Shown: one piece after another, positions 38,327-47,147 of the stretch
Numbering within the stretch: the first letter of the stretch is position 1
Layout of the letters: each line of letters begins with the position of its first letter
DNA from: Lachnospiraceae bacterium KM106-2
GTDB lineage: Bacteria > Bacillota > Clostridia > Lachnospirales > Lachnospiraceae
Direction of reading: 5' to 3'
Assembly: GCA_009731425.1 (NCBI GenBank)
Contig: AP018794.1
Location: 2,859,960-2,923,959 of the forward strand
DNA: 64,000 nt
Translations under genes and position numbers: made by a program
The notes under the pieces: model-generated
The model's database searches: none
Seen by the model: the letters and a program-made list of their open reading frames with translations, nothing else
What the model was told of the DNA's origin: nothing

Positions 38327-39145
38327 CTATCTTTTCTGGCAGTGCTCACAGAAATAAACCGTTCCTCCCATGTAAGCCGCTTTCTGTATTTCATAACCAC
38401 ATTTCATACATGGCTCATGCAATGAGTTTTTAGATAACTGCGTAATATATCCACATGGACTACTATAGAAATCCCTCTCCGTATTTCTTCCACCTGCTTT
38501 GCACATAGCCTCTAAAATACTTCTTATGGCTTCGTACATGTTTTGAAAATCTTTCTCTTCTGCCTTTCTCATATCAAATCTTGGATCAATTCCGGCATTC
38601 CATAGAATATCTTGCAGCACTCCATTTCCAAGACCCGGTATTCTCTGCTCTGTCGCTAGAAATGCCTTTGCCGATAGCTTTCTACCGTCTTCATATAGCC
38701 CTCGAAAATAGGAATAGGTAAATTTCTTACTGAGTGGACTCGGTTTGCTCACCGAAGAGAGATAATACTCATCATCACAGGTATCAATTGGATATACACC
38801 AATCTCCCCATACATTTGAATGGATACTGCAATTGCCGTCTCGTCCTCAAATTCAATTAGAAATTGATGTTTTTTCGGTCGTTTTCCTTTTTCATAATAT
38901 CTAGGATAAGCTCCATCCCCCAGAAAGATCATAGTATCCTTTGTATCGATCTCTACTAATCCTCCATGACTACAGGCACCTTCTATGATCTGCCCTTCTA
39001 AACGTTCATCATACTTCTCTTGATCTCCCTTGAAAAACGCAAACCGATGGGGTGAATGTCCCACTTCGATAGATGCAATTTTCTTTCCCATAAGACCTTT
39101 TTCAATTTGCTGTGATATAGTAAAACTCTCTGGCAGTTCTAACAT
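38327..39145 (-). CDS. Fpg/Nei-family DNA glycosylase-like protein lacking the N-terminal proline
   Basis: A 272-residue protein with the Fpg/Nei layout: N-terminal beta domain, helix-two-turn-helix (RIPGLGNGVLQDILWNAGIDP, about 170-190) and a C-terminal zinc finger (CMKCGYEIQKAAYMGG...CEHCQ). The family needs Pro after the initiator Met as the Schiff-base nucleophile (MPELPE). Here the start reads MLELPES, with Leu in that place but Glu3 kept. DNA binding is likely retained; base-excision chemistry may be lost or use another residue. The start has a plausible GGGATGAGG site upstream and no alternative methionine restores the proline. Confidence 0.88.
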   Translation of the reverse strand: MLELPESFTISQQIEKGLMGKKIASIEVGHSPHRFAFFKGDQEKYDERLEGQIIEGACSHGGLVEIDTKDTMIFLGDGAYPRYYEKGKRPKKHQFLIEFEDETAIAVSIQMYGEIGVYPIDTCDDEYYLSSVSKPSPLSKKFTYSYFRGLYEDGRKLSAKAFLATEQRIPGLGNGVLQDILWNAGIDPRFDMRKAEEKDFQNMYEAIRSILEAMCKAGGRNTERDFYSSPCGYITQLSKNSLHEPCMKCGYEIQKAAYMGGTVYFCEHCQKR

Positions 39146-39182
39146 TTCCTCATCCCTTTCTTATTACTTATAAGTATAACGC

Positions 39183-39218
39183 AAAAGCAAGGTCCTAGTT
39201 GATAGGACCCTGCTTTTT
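39183..39218. terminator. terminator of the protease gene
   Basis: AAAAGCA-A-GGTCCTA and TAGGACC-C-TGCTTTT form a stem with loop GTTGA. It has a T run on both strands. Confidence 0.9.
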
Positions 39219-39224
39219 GACTTA

Positions 39225-42200
39225 CTATTTTACTTTTGCTTTCTTTACTGCACTATAATCGCTGTATACTTTCGTCTTACCATTTGTAATGTAAGCACGC
39301 ATCTTATAATAATAGTTCTTCTTGTGTTTTAATCCACTCTTTGTATATTGAGTGATACTACTCTTGCAAGAAGCAATTTTCTTATAACCTTTTCCTTTTT
39401 TCTCTGACTGATATAATTCATAGCCAGATACCCCGCTTACCTTTTTCCAAGATAATTTTGCTTTTTTATTTTTTGCCTTTACGGTAAGTGCTGGTTTCTT
39501 TGGCATCGTTGCTGTCTTTACGATTGATGAATAACTTGAGTATACCTTTTTACCATTCTCATCCTGGTATGCTCTTACCTTAATTTGATAACGAGTACCT
39601 ACAGCTAATGCTTTCTTACCGATCTTCGTTACCTTGTACTGAGTGGACTTGGTTGTTCCGACCTTGGTGAATTTCTTATTCGAACTACTTGCAACTGCTA
39701 CCTCATATCCAGAAGCTCCGGCTACTTTTTTCCAAGATGCCGTAATACTCTTTGTCTTACTCTTAGCAGTTACCTTGGTTGGAGCTGCTACGCTTACAGG
39801 AGTTGCTGATGGAGCTGCCGATGGCACTGGTGTTGGCGATGCCACTGGTGTTGGTGATGCCACTGGTGTTGGTGATGCCACTGGAGCATCTGCTGCCGTA
39901 ACGATCACAACAGTATATCCCATCTTTCCATTTGCTGATTTCGTAATGATCGTAGTTGTTCCTGGCGCAACGGCTTTTACAAGTCCCTGTGCATCCACAG
40001 TAGCAACCGCTGGTTTTAATGACTCAAATGTTACTCTTTGATCTGTTGCATTTGCAGGAGCGATCACAGGTGTGATCTTAGCTTGTGCTCCGACCTTTAA
40101 TGCTAACTCACTTGTTACACTAACGCTTTCTACTTCTACCGGTTTCTGTTTTCCTGCTACTACGACACTGCTGCTGGAAGTATTACCGGCATAGTCATAG
40201 GCTTCGATCACATAACTCAAATCTGTTTTACTGTTGTCTTTTTCCTTTGAAATATCAAAGGAAACATTGCTTGTCTTTCCTTTATTATCTTCACTTAACA
40301 GAGAAGAATCTACGAGCTTATATTCATCGTTTTGATCCTTTTCATACAATGCTACATAAGAAACATATTGGTTATCGGAAACAGTAACATCAAGAGTTGT
40401 ATTCTTATTTTCTGTTTTCTCTACTGCCTTTTCTACATTAGGTTTTTCTGTATCAATAGTAATTGGGAACTTTAAGACATTTTCTGTCTTCTGACGTGCT
40501 GTATCATAATCAAGTACTGCTTTAATCGTAAGCTCACATTTTGTATTGTTCGCTAACACATTCTTCTCTCCATCGGTTCCATTAAAACCAACATCAATGA
40601 TGGTAGGATCCATTACTCCTGCTGAAGAATAATAGCTTGTCTTACTAGCATTCTCTTTTGTTCCCTGCTTTACAACTTGTCCCTTATCATCTTTGATTTC
40701 ATAAGTGATCTTTTTCGCATTTCTTAATAAACTCAATTGTAAATAATCAAAGCTATCATATTTGTTATCACCATTAGGTGAGATTGCAATTTTATTCTCA
40801 TCTGGCTTTGTAACTTGATCATAATACTCACCATACAAATAAGGATTCAGATCATTTGCACGAAGATAAATCTCATCTTCATCAAATGGATTCACTCCCA
40901 TTAAAGCAGTTCCATCATTAGTAAAAAGTGCATGATACGTCTGAGAATATGGATTCGTATCTGTAGCTGAACCAGTATCAAAAATTGGTGCTGCTGTCCA
41001 ATCACCATAGAATCCAAGGAATGGAATCGTAAGATCTACATCTCCCTCTGTAGCATCTAATGATACATAACCTTCAAAGAATTCACCATTCTCAAAATTC
41101 TTATCGTACTCTGCTTTTAATTCATCACTCATATGGAATGTTACCGTTACTTTGGCTTGACTCTTTCCAGCGACCGTAATTTGATCCTCTGTCTTTGTTC
41201 CACCTTCAACGGCTACATCCATCGTTACTTCATTACTAACATTCTTTGACTGTTCTGCAATAAATTCACTACCATCTTTGACTTTTTCTTCTAATGCTGT
41301 CTTATTGATCTTATACGTTAGAGAATCATTAGAAATATTCTTTATGTAGAATGACTTTGTAAACTCACCTGTTTTTTCTGGATCATCTGATAAATTTAAT
41401 TTTGGTTTTCCATTTGCATCGTCCTCGGTATATAAATAAGCCTTCGTTATAACTGCATGATAAATGTTTTCTAGACCAGAACCTTGTTTTCTAGGAGAGT
41501 AGGTATCTCCATTCTTATCTGTCACTGGTCTTGCTGTACTCATTAACAATTGTGTTGCTAACTTCGCTTTCTCAATTGCAGTTAACTCTTTGAACTCATC
41601 TTGTTTATCTATGTACTCTTTTACTAATGCATACGAACCAGAGATATGTGGTGCTGCCATAGAAGTACCGCTCATATTACCATACTTATCAAATGGAAGC
41701 GTTGAATAGATATTCTCACCTGGTGCTGCAATCTCTGGTTTCAGATCTAAGTTAGGACTGACACCCCAAGAAGAGAAATCAGAAACGTTTTCTCCATTGG
41801 CATCGTCAAATTGTCCCATCTCTGCTCCTACTTTAATTTTCTTTTCGGATGCCTTGACTAATTTTGCACCATCTGCCTGCGTAATTGAAACAGCCGGAAT
41901 CATATAATCATCATCATCGATAGACATATTAATGGTACCAGCTTGGTTATTGTAGATAATAGCTGCTTTTGCACCATGCTCTGCTGCTAGTCTTACTTTT
42001 TCCGTAAAGGTTGTGCCTCCTCTTTGTACTAAGGCTACTTTATCCTTTACATCTACATCTGCATAATCCTCATCTTCACCTACGCCTGGAACAACAACGT
42101 AATCCAAGGTTTGACCTTTTAAATTGGTCAATACCGGCTGATTCGTTTTTGCTGTTTCAGCATATAAATATTTATCATCACCTACGGTAAAGTAATTGCT

Positions 42201-43478
42201 ATGCTGGGTTTTATTAATGACACTGGCAACTGAAGTTGCTGCTGTATAAGTAGATGGTGAACCTACTGTTGCAGTATCTGGATTACTCGTATATGCATTT
42301 CCTGATAAACCATTATTTTCTGTACTACTTGCTTCATTTCCTGCCGAAATAGATAAGCTGATACCAGCTGCCGTAATGCTGTCATAGACTTTATCAACTT
42401 CTTCTCCTTCATCCGTAAATCCACTCGTAGAACCAAGACTCATGTTGATCACATCTGCACCTAACTTAACAGCATCCTCTAAACCGGCGAAGATTACTTC
42501 ATCTCCAGCCGTCTTTTCCTTATCTGCAAATACCTTCATGATCATTAACTGAGCCTCTGGTGCCACACCAGTCGTCTTATCAGAACTACTTGCCGCAACG
42601 GTTCCTGCTACATGAGTACCATGATCATTTCCGTTTTTAACTGACTCCTCTGTTGGAGATACATCCTTATCTTTATCTGCATAATCATATGCATATGGAA
42701 TCTTGTCACTTATATATACCCCTGACGCGTTCGTTACTTTAGAATTAAGTCCACTATCTTTAATAACCGTGTTAACCTGTTCTTTAGATAATTTAGGTTC
42801 TTCAGGCTTCTTTTGAAAAGCCTCATGTCCCGTATCCAATCCAGTGTCAACAACTGCAACAACCTTTCCTTCGCCTTTATATTTAAGATCCCAAGTATTA
42901 TTGGCACCTACCATAGTTGAGCTACTACTCATAACTGGCTCAACTCGATTATATCTATGTGCAACAAAAGCATTTTCAACCTCTGGCATGTCCTTAATTG
43001 TCTTTAAATCCTCGTAGTTTGCCTTAATTGCAAATCCATTTAATACAGACGTATAATGATATAAAACCTTAACGTCCGACTTTACATCATTATCTTTGCG
43101 CATGGTGCTCAGCACTTGATTCTGTTTGTTCTTCAGCTTTGCCTGTAAGCTTACTCCAGTCTTTGATGCTACATACTCTTCGAATGTCTGTGTATCCTTT
43201 TTGGATGCAGTAATCTTGTCTGTAAATTGTGTTAACAGCGAATCCTCTTTTAATTTCACAATGATCGTAACTTGATCATCTGGTTGAAAACTTGTCGATT
43301 GTTTTTTCTCAACAGACTGCATTTTACTTTTGGACAGTCCTAAATCCTTTGATGTAACTAGCTTTAAGTTTGTTACATCTGTCTGTTTTGCAAAAGATGT
43401 CATACTTGGTACTGATGTCATAATGAGTGTCAAACATAAACTTGAAACCAATAGCTTCTTACTTATTGTTTTTTTCAT
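39225..43478 (-). CDS. cell-envelope subtilisin-family serine protease with Ig-like and FN3-like tail
   Basis: A 1417-residue secreted protease. Signal peptide to about residue 30 (SFA-KQ); inhibitor I9-like propeptide (about 65-180); S8 domain with Asp211 (VVDTGLDTGHE), His286 (NDHGTHVAG), oxyanion Asn381 and Ser606 (MSGTSMAAPHISG). A protease-associated (PA) domain is inserted at about 450-550, as in lactocepin and C5a peptidase. An Fn3_5-like domain, a Big_2-like domain (VKVGAQAKITPVIAPANATDQ...), a short Ala-Ser-Pro-Thr linker and two lysine-rich FN3-like modules ending KKAKVK follow. All catalytic residues are present. It probably trims surface or extracellular proteins or peptides, and it shares its tail type with the two giant proteins. 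TGAGGAAAAATG marks the start. Confidence 0.95.
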   Translation of the reverse strand: MKKTISKKLLVSSLCLTLIMTSVPSMTSFAKQTDVTNLKLVTSKDLGLSKSKMQSVEKKQSTSFQPDDQVTIIVKLKEDSLLTQFTDKITASKKDTQTFEEYVASKTGVSLQAKLKNKQNQVLSTMRKDNDVKSDVKVLYHYTSVLNGFAIKANYEDLKTIKDMPEVENAFVAHRYNRVEPVMSSSSTMVGANNTWDLKYKGEGKVVAVVDTGLDTGHEAFQKKPEEPKLSKEQVNTVIKDSGLNSKVTNASGVYISDKIPYAYDYADKDKDVSPTEESVKNGNDHGTHVAGTVAASSSDKTTGVAPEAQLMIMKVFADKEKTAGDEVIFAGLEDAVKLGADVINMSLGSTSGFTDEGEEVDKVYDSITAAGISLSISAGNEASSTENNGLSGNAYTSNPDTATVGSPSTYTAATSVASVINKTQHSNYFTVGDDKYLYAETAKTNQPVLTNLKGQTLDYVVVPGVGEDEDYADVDVKDKVALVQRGGTTFTEKVRLAAEHGAKAAIIYNNQAGTINMSIDDDDYMIPAVSITQADGAKLVKASEKKIKVGAEMGQFDDANGENVSDFSSWGVSPNLDLKPEIAAPGENIYSTLPFDKYGNMSGTSMAAPHISGSYALVKEYIDKQDEFKELTAIEKAKLATQLLMSTARPVTDKNGDTYSPRKQGSGLENIYHAVITKAYLYTEDDANGKPKLNLSDDPEKTGEFTKSFYIKNISNDSLTYKINKTALEEKVKDGSEFIAEQSKNVSNEVTMDVAVEGGTKTEDQITVAGKSQAKVTVTFHMSDELKAEYDKNFENGEFFEGYVSLDATEGDVDLTIPFLGFYGDWTAAPIFDTGSATDTNPYSQTYHALFTNDGTALMGVNPFDEDEIYLRANDLNPYLYGEYYDQVTKPDENKIAISPNGDNKYDSFDYLQLSLLRNAKKITYEIKDDKGQVVKQGTKENASKTSYYSSAGVMDPTIIDVGFNGTDGEKNVLANNTKCELTIKAVLDYDTARQKTENVLKFPITIDTEKPNVEKAVEKTENKNTTLDVTVSDNQYVSYVALYEKDQNDEYKLVDSSLLSEDNKGKTSNVSFDISKEKDNSKTDLSYVIEAYDYAGNTSSSSVVVAGKQKPVEVESVSVTSELALKVGAQAKITPVIAPANATDQRVTFESLKPAVATVDAQGLVKAVAPGTTTIITKSANGKMGYTVVIVTAADAPVASPTPVASPTPVASPTPVPSAAPSATPVSVAAPTKVTAKSKTKSITASWKKVAGASGYEVAVASSSNKKFTKVGTTKSTQYKVTKIGKKALAVGTRYQIKVRAYQDENGKKVYSSYSSIVKTATMPKKPALTVKAKNKKAKLSWKKVSGVSGYELYQSEKKGKGYKKIASCKSSITQYTKSGLKHKKNYYYKMRAYITNGKTKVYSDYSAVKKAKVK
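39822..39885 (-). repeat. 18-bp tandem repeat coding a PVASPT linker
   Basis: About three and a half copies of GCCACTGGTGTTGGTGAT (read on the plus strand) encode PVASPT repeats. They separate the Big_2-like domain from the FN3-like tail of the protease. Confidence 0.88.
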
Positions 43479-43516
43479 TTTTCCTCACTAACCAATGTCC
43501 TAGGAATTGAACTTTA

Positions 43517-43545
43517 TTTACACTGTGTATTAGTTATATTCTCAA
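43517..43545 (-). promoter_or_regulatory. possible promoter of the protease gene
   Basis: On the minus strand, TTGAGA at 43540-43545, 17 bp, then TGTAAA at 43517-43522; the start would be near 43510. The rest of the 219-base gap shows nothing else. Confidence 0.45.
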
Positions 43546-43697
43546 CTATTTTTTAAGAAAAATCAACTCTACAGCGCCCACTTTTTTCTATATTCTGTAA
43601 ATTTCTTAAATAATTAACCTTTTGCTTTTAATTTCAAGTTTATTTCATGAAATACTTAATTTAATTTAGTGCAATAACGTGATGATTCATTAAACTT

Positions 43698-45164
43698 TTA
43701 ATTATTGATATACTTTATACTACTTTTTTTAATGGAAAAGTCATAAGGTTCATAATAAAAATAAGTTTCACCGTTATTAATTGAAAACTGAATCTGATTC
43801 TTTGAAAGGATCGTATTCAAGTTCTTCTTACTATTAAACGTAAAACGGAACCGATCCATATTCTTCCCATGAATAAGTTCGCTACTATAATTAGTGTCAT
43901 AATTTCTCTTTCTCTCGCAATTAACCTCAAATGGATAACCACATAATTTTTTATTCGCCCTTTTATTCTTCTTCGATACTAGTAACTCAACGACATATTC
44001 CGTCTCATGATATTTTGTCTTATGCTTGTAATAATGAATTCCAGACAAATGAATAGAAGCATATTTTAACTTGTAATCTTGATCCAGTGAAATTGTCTGT
44101 CCTAACTTAGGCATTGCAAGTGTTATTAGCGGTCTATTCTGCTTTTTATAGGTATATGCAGACCTCCCAATATGTAAAGATGCATTCTTTAACGCTGATG
44201 GACTAATTGAAAAACTATAATGGTAGGTATCCATATAATGCCAAATTCCACTCTCTTTCCCTTTATCATCTGTTAAAGAAGGTGCACTATACATTGATTC
44301 CGCATAGATCTTCTCATTTCCTATCTCTAAATATAAATGATTACGCTGTAAACAAGTTGGCAATGGACAATAGTAATTTGTATCCCCCTGTATTGCTTTT
44401 GGTGTTGTATCATATAAATATACTGTCAGCATCTGTTTCTTCTTTTCATAAACAGATTGCATTGTGTAGGAAATTCCATTATTAGTGATTGTCTGTCCAA
44501 TTGATGCTAGCGAAGACTTTTTCTTTACTTCCTTTTTAGAAATCATATAAAATTCAAAAAAATTAACTTCGCTTTTATTAATATTATATCGAAATCGATA
44601 CCGAATGTTATTTGTAACCTTTTTATTTTTCAATTGAAAGGTAGCCTTTAATTGATATCCATAGGAAATCCGTTTCTTTGTTATACTCTGTAATGGTGCA
44701 TTTTGACCATCTGCTTCCAGCAATAGTTTACTATCTTTAACTTGTTTTCCTTCTCCTCTTGTAGCAATTGCCTGAAATACAACGGTAACCTTCCTGTCTT
44801 TTACATATGCCTCCTTCACAGTGATGTTATATTTATCACTGGTGTGATTCATTGTTTCCGGCGCATCGACCAAAAAGTAATCGCTATCCTCTTTCTCATC
44901 AATTACCCCGTATCCCGGTAAAAACGGAATAAATTGCTGTAGAGCAGAAACCACTAACTCTTTATGATAAACAGAAAAGGAAAGTACTATAAAAAGTACA
45001 ATCGCTGCTGCCAGTGAATATTTCCGATAAGGATGAATCGGAATTTTTCGATAACAGGTTCTTTGAATACTCTTCCTTTCTTTTGCAGGTACAGAAACCA
45101 TCGGCGTCTCTTCGATAATCTCTTTTGCTTCCTCTTCATTATAGTCCGACAAAAAATCATTCAT
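43698..45164 (-). CDS. membrane anti-sigma factor (DUF4179-like)
   Basis: A 488-residue protein with a cytoplasmic N-terminus (about 1-50), one membrane helix (about 53-71, SLAAAIVLFIVLSFSVY) and a large beta-rich, lysine- and tyrosine-rich outside domain. The ATG at 45164 overlaps the end of the ECF sigma gene by 8 bases and has GGGAGGTG at 7 bases; a GTG 9 bases earlier lies inside that site and is rejected. The order sigma then membrane protein is the usual sigma/anti-sigma design: the N-terminal tail would hold the sigma factor until the outer domain senses a signal. No terminator is obvious after it. Confidence 0.82.
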   Translation of the reverse strand: MNDFLSDYNEEEAKEIIEETPMVSVPAKERKSIQRTCYRKIPIHPYRKYSLAAAIVLFIVLSFSVYHKELVVSALQQFIPFLPGYGVIDEKEDSDYFLVDAPETMNHTSDKYNITVKEAYVKDRKVTVVFQAIATRGEGKQVKDSKLLLEADGQNAPLQSITKKRISYGYQLKATFQLKNKKVTNNIRYRFRYNINKSEVNFFEFYMISKKEVKKKSSLASIGQTITNNGISYTMQSVYEKKKQMLTVYLYDTTPKAIQGDTNYYCPLPTCLQRNHLYLEIGNEKIYAESMYSAPSLTDDKGKESGIWHYMDTYHYSFSISPSALKNASLHIGRSAYTYKKQNRPLITLAMPKLGQTISLDQDYKLKYASIHLSGIHYYKHKTKYHETEYVVELLVSKKNKRANKKLCGYPFEVNCERKRNYDTNYSSELIHGKNMDRFRFTFNSKKNLNTILSKNQIQFSINNGETYFYYEPYDFSIKKSSIKYINN

Positions 45165-45726
45165 ACTGCTCACCTCCCAGATATTTTCTTAACTTTCCTA
45201 GATTCCTCCCTACTTTTTTATCAATGGTATTCGGTTTTAACTGGAGGTATTCTGCAATCTCTTTGGACGACTGACCATAAAAGTATTTTCGGATCATAAT
45301 TTCGCTATCTGGCTGTCCAAGCCTATGTATGGCATCCAGTAACTCCGTTCGATTCTCTTTTTCGACAAGATTACTTTCGACATTCTCCTTTGTGATCAAA
45401 AGTGCTTCGCACTCTTCAAAAGAACAGGATTGCTTCTGCAATATTTCTTTTTGAGACTCTTTTTTCCTAATTAGATCGATTGCTCTTCGTTTCGCCACAA
45501 AGGCTAAAAATCCTTTCAACGACCCCTTGCTTAAGTCTATCTTCTCTCTATTTACATAAAATTCATAAAAGATATCACTGACGCACTCTTCGACATCTTC
45601 CTTCGGGTAGGAAGATATCTGACTTTTAACAACAGAATAGACCAATGGCGTATATTGCTGGATCAACTTCGAATAGCCTTTCGTTGGCTTCTTTTGTAAA
45701 AGTAAAATTAGTTCCTCTTCATCCAA
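45157..45726 (-). CDS. ECF-type RNA polymerase sigma factor
   Basis: A 189-residue sigma factor. Region 2 holds YPKEDVEECVSDIFYEFYVNRE and LKGFLAFVAKRRAIDLIRK. Region 4 holds LGQPDSEIMIRKYFYGQSSKEIAEYLQLKPNTIDKKVGRNLGKLRKYL as the helix-turn-helix. It has no extra domain, unlike the sigma factor at 22067. It overlaps the anti-sigma gene by 8 bases. The pair lies next to the protease gene, which may be a target; no direct evidence of that is seen. AGGAGGGGGA precedes the TTGGATG start. Confidence 0.9.
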   Translation of the reverse strand: MDEEELILLLQKKPTKGYSKLIQQYTPLVYSVVKSQISSYPKEDVEECVSDIFYEFYVNREKIDLSKGSLKGFLAFVAKRRAIDLIRKKESQKEILQKQSCSFEECEALLITKENVESNLVEKENRTELLDAIHRLGQPDSEIMIRKYFYGQSSKEIAEYLQLKPNTIDKKVGRNLGKLRKYLGGEQYE

Positions 45727-45824
45727 CTTGTCCCCCTCCTTTTTCTCTTTATATATATTTATTCGTAACAGCTAAGTAAAATCTGACGTAATATAGAAAA
45801 TTATAAAACATTAAATAGAAATAA

Positions 45825-45865
45825 AAAAGGTAGAAAGAGTTCTCTTAAAACTCTTTCTACCTTTT
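45825..45865. terminator. terminator of the queuosine salvage operon
   Basis: AAAAGGTAGAAAGAGTT and AACTCTTTCTACCTTTT form a perfect 17-bp stem. T runs lie on both sides. Confidence 0.93.
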
Positions 45866-45875
45866 CTTTTCTATC

Positions 45876-46565
45876 TTAATCCCCAACTCCAAAGTCTGTA
45901 TTCTCATACAATACTTCTACTGATGGATCATCCTCTAAATAAGCGTATTTTTCCATAAACCAACGCACTAATTCATCATCGCGTTTGATTTCAGTTGTAT
46001 TGTTGGTATAGACGTTGATAGTACCTAACTTGAAATATTTTTTCAGACATGCGATATCATAGTCGATCATCTCTCTTGTCTGTCCTTTAATTCCAACCAT
46101 GAGGCATGGGGAATCAAATAACTCCGCCACCTCTTGTGGTGTCTTAAAATTTGCATGTTTATTTAAAAAATTCTCACGAAAATCATTATTGAAGCTCTCT
46201 ACACCTATCTTAAAGGTAATCGGAATACCGAAATAATATCTCATTTTGGCTAACTTGTTTCGATATATCCAATGACTTTCAAAGAAGAGACGTTTAATTT
46301 TCTTCTCTTCTATGATCTTCTTGATCAATGCCAATGTTGGAATTGGTATCTCAAAACAGCTTCCTGAATTAATTACTTCAAGTACTCCAAATTCCCCGGT
46401 AACATGTGAAAGAACCTCTTCATTTAATCGAATCATCTCTTCTTCGTTCCTTGAGTTATCATCAATATAATCGCAGAAGGTACACTTTCCCCAGGCACAA
46501 GGAAATGCCTTTAATAATACGATCTCCCTACAATTTTTATTTGTTATCTTACTATATCTGTCCAT
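45876..46565 (-). CDS. queL: radical SAM queuine lyase
   Basis: A 229-residue radical SAM protein. The cluster-binding cysteines are C23, C28 and C31 in CAWGKCTFC, a CX4CX2C spacing rather than the common CX3CX2C. IKIGVESFNNDFRE and VGIKGQTREMIDYD match later SAM-barrel blocks. In Clostridioides difficile this family (QueL) cuts queuine back to preQ1, which TGT then inserts into tRNA. Here it is the last gene of queK-qrtT-queL and overlaps qrtT by 14 bases, and the operon sits behind a preQ1 riboswitch, which strongly supports the assignment. AAAGGAAAG precedes the ATG. Confidence 0.82.
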   Translation of the reverse strand: MDRYSKITNKNCREIVLLKAFPCAWGKCTFCDYIDDNSRNEEEMIRLNEEVLSHVTGEFGVLEVINSGSCFEIPIPTLALIKKIIEEKKIKRLFFESHWIYRNKLAKMRYYFGIPITFKIGVESFNNDFRENFLNKHANFKTPQEVAELFDSPCLMVGIKGQTREMIDYDIACLKKYFKLGTINVYTNNTTEIKRDDELVRWFMEKYAYLEDDPSVEVLYENTDFGVGD

Positions 46566-47124
46566 ATTTCTTTCCTTTTATCTTTTCTAGCATATCTTTT
46601 GGCAGTACAACGATGATACTGAGTACTAATGCGACTGCTACCAAACGATCTGCATAATCAGTGACAATCTGTACCGCATAAACGCTGGCCACCATGCTCA
46701 TTCCTAACTTACGGAAGAATAAAACGATCAACGATGATCCTGATGAAGTCACTCCACCAAATAATTGAGCCGTAACAAATGCACTGATCATGGTTCCAGG
46801 TAATGTAATTACTAAGGTTCCAATCGGCATCTTCCATTTGCGTAAGAGTCCTGCTCGGAAGATAAGACCTACTAAAAGTCCGGTTACCATTCCTGATGGT
46901 GCATAATAGATAGCATAGGGATCCATTGTAATCTGACTTATGATACCTGCAAGAAGGCTTGGAACCATTCCATAGACTGGCCCTAATATTGCTCCAGTAA
47001 GTACAGTTCCAATAGAATCTAAATAAATCGGTAATTTTAACAATAGCGCGATCTGTGCGCCCACTAAATTAATCACCGTTGCAAGTGCTACTGTTGTTAT
47101 TTGGTAAGTTGTTATCTTTTTCAT
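46552..47124 (-). CDS. qrtT: ECF transporter substrate-binding subunit for queuosine or queuine
   Basis: A 190-residue membrane protein with about six helices, the ECF S-component type (TTVALATVINLVGAQIALLLK; YLDSIGTVLTGAILGPVYGM). It relies on a shared AAT module encoded elsewhere. Position between queK and queL identifies it as the QrtT-type importer of queuosine or queuine known from C. difficile. Two in-frame ATGs occur at 47130 and 47124; the second has the better distance (9 bases) to AAAGGAG. A generic vitamin S-component is the alternative reading. Confidence 0.8.
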   Translation of the reverse strand: MKKITTYQITTVALATVINLVGAQIALLLKLPIYLDSIGTVLTGAILGPVYGMVPSLLAGIISQITMDPYAIYYAPSGMVTGLLVGLIFRAGLLRKWKMPIGTLVITLPGTMISAFVTAQLFGGVTSSGSSLIVLFFRKLGMSMVASVYAVQIVTDYADRLVAVALVLSIIVVLPKDMLEKIKGKKYGQI

Positions 47125-47147
47125 ATTCATTCGCTCCTTTATTCTTC

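Noticed and set aside
39822..39885. 18-bp tandem repeats in the protease gene
   Set aside because: They encode a PVASPT linker; a regulatory or phase-variable role has no support beyond the repeat itself.
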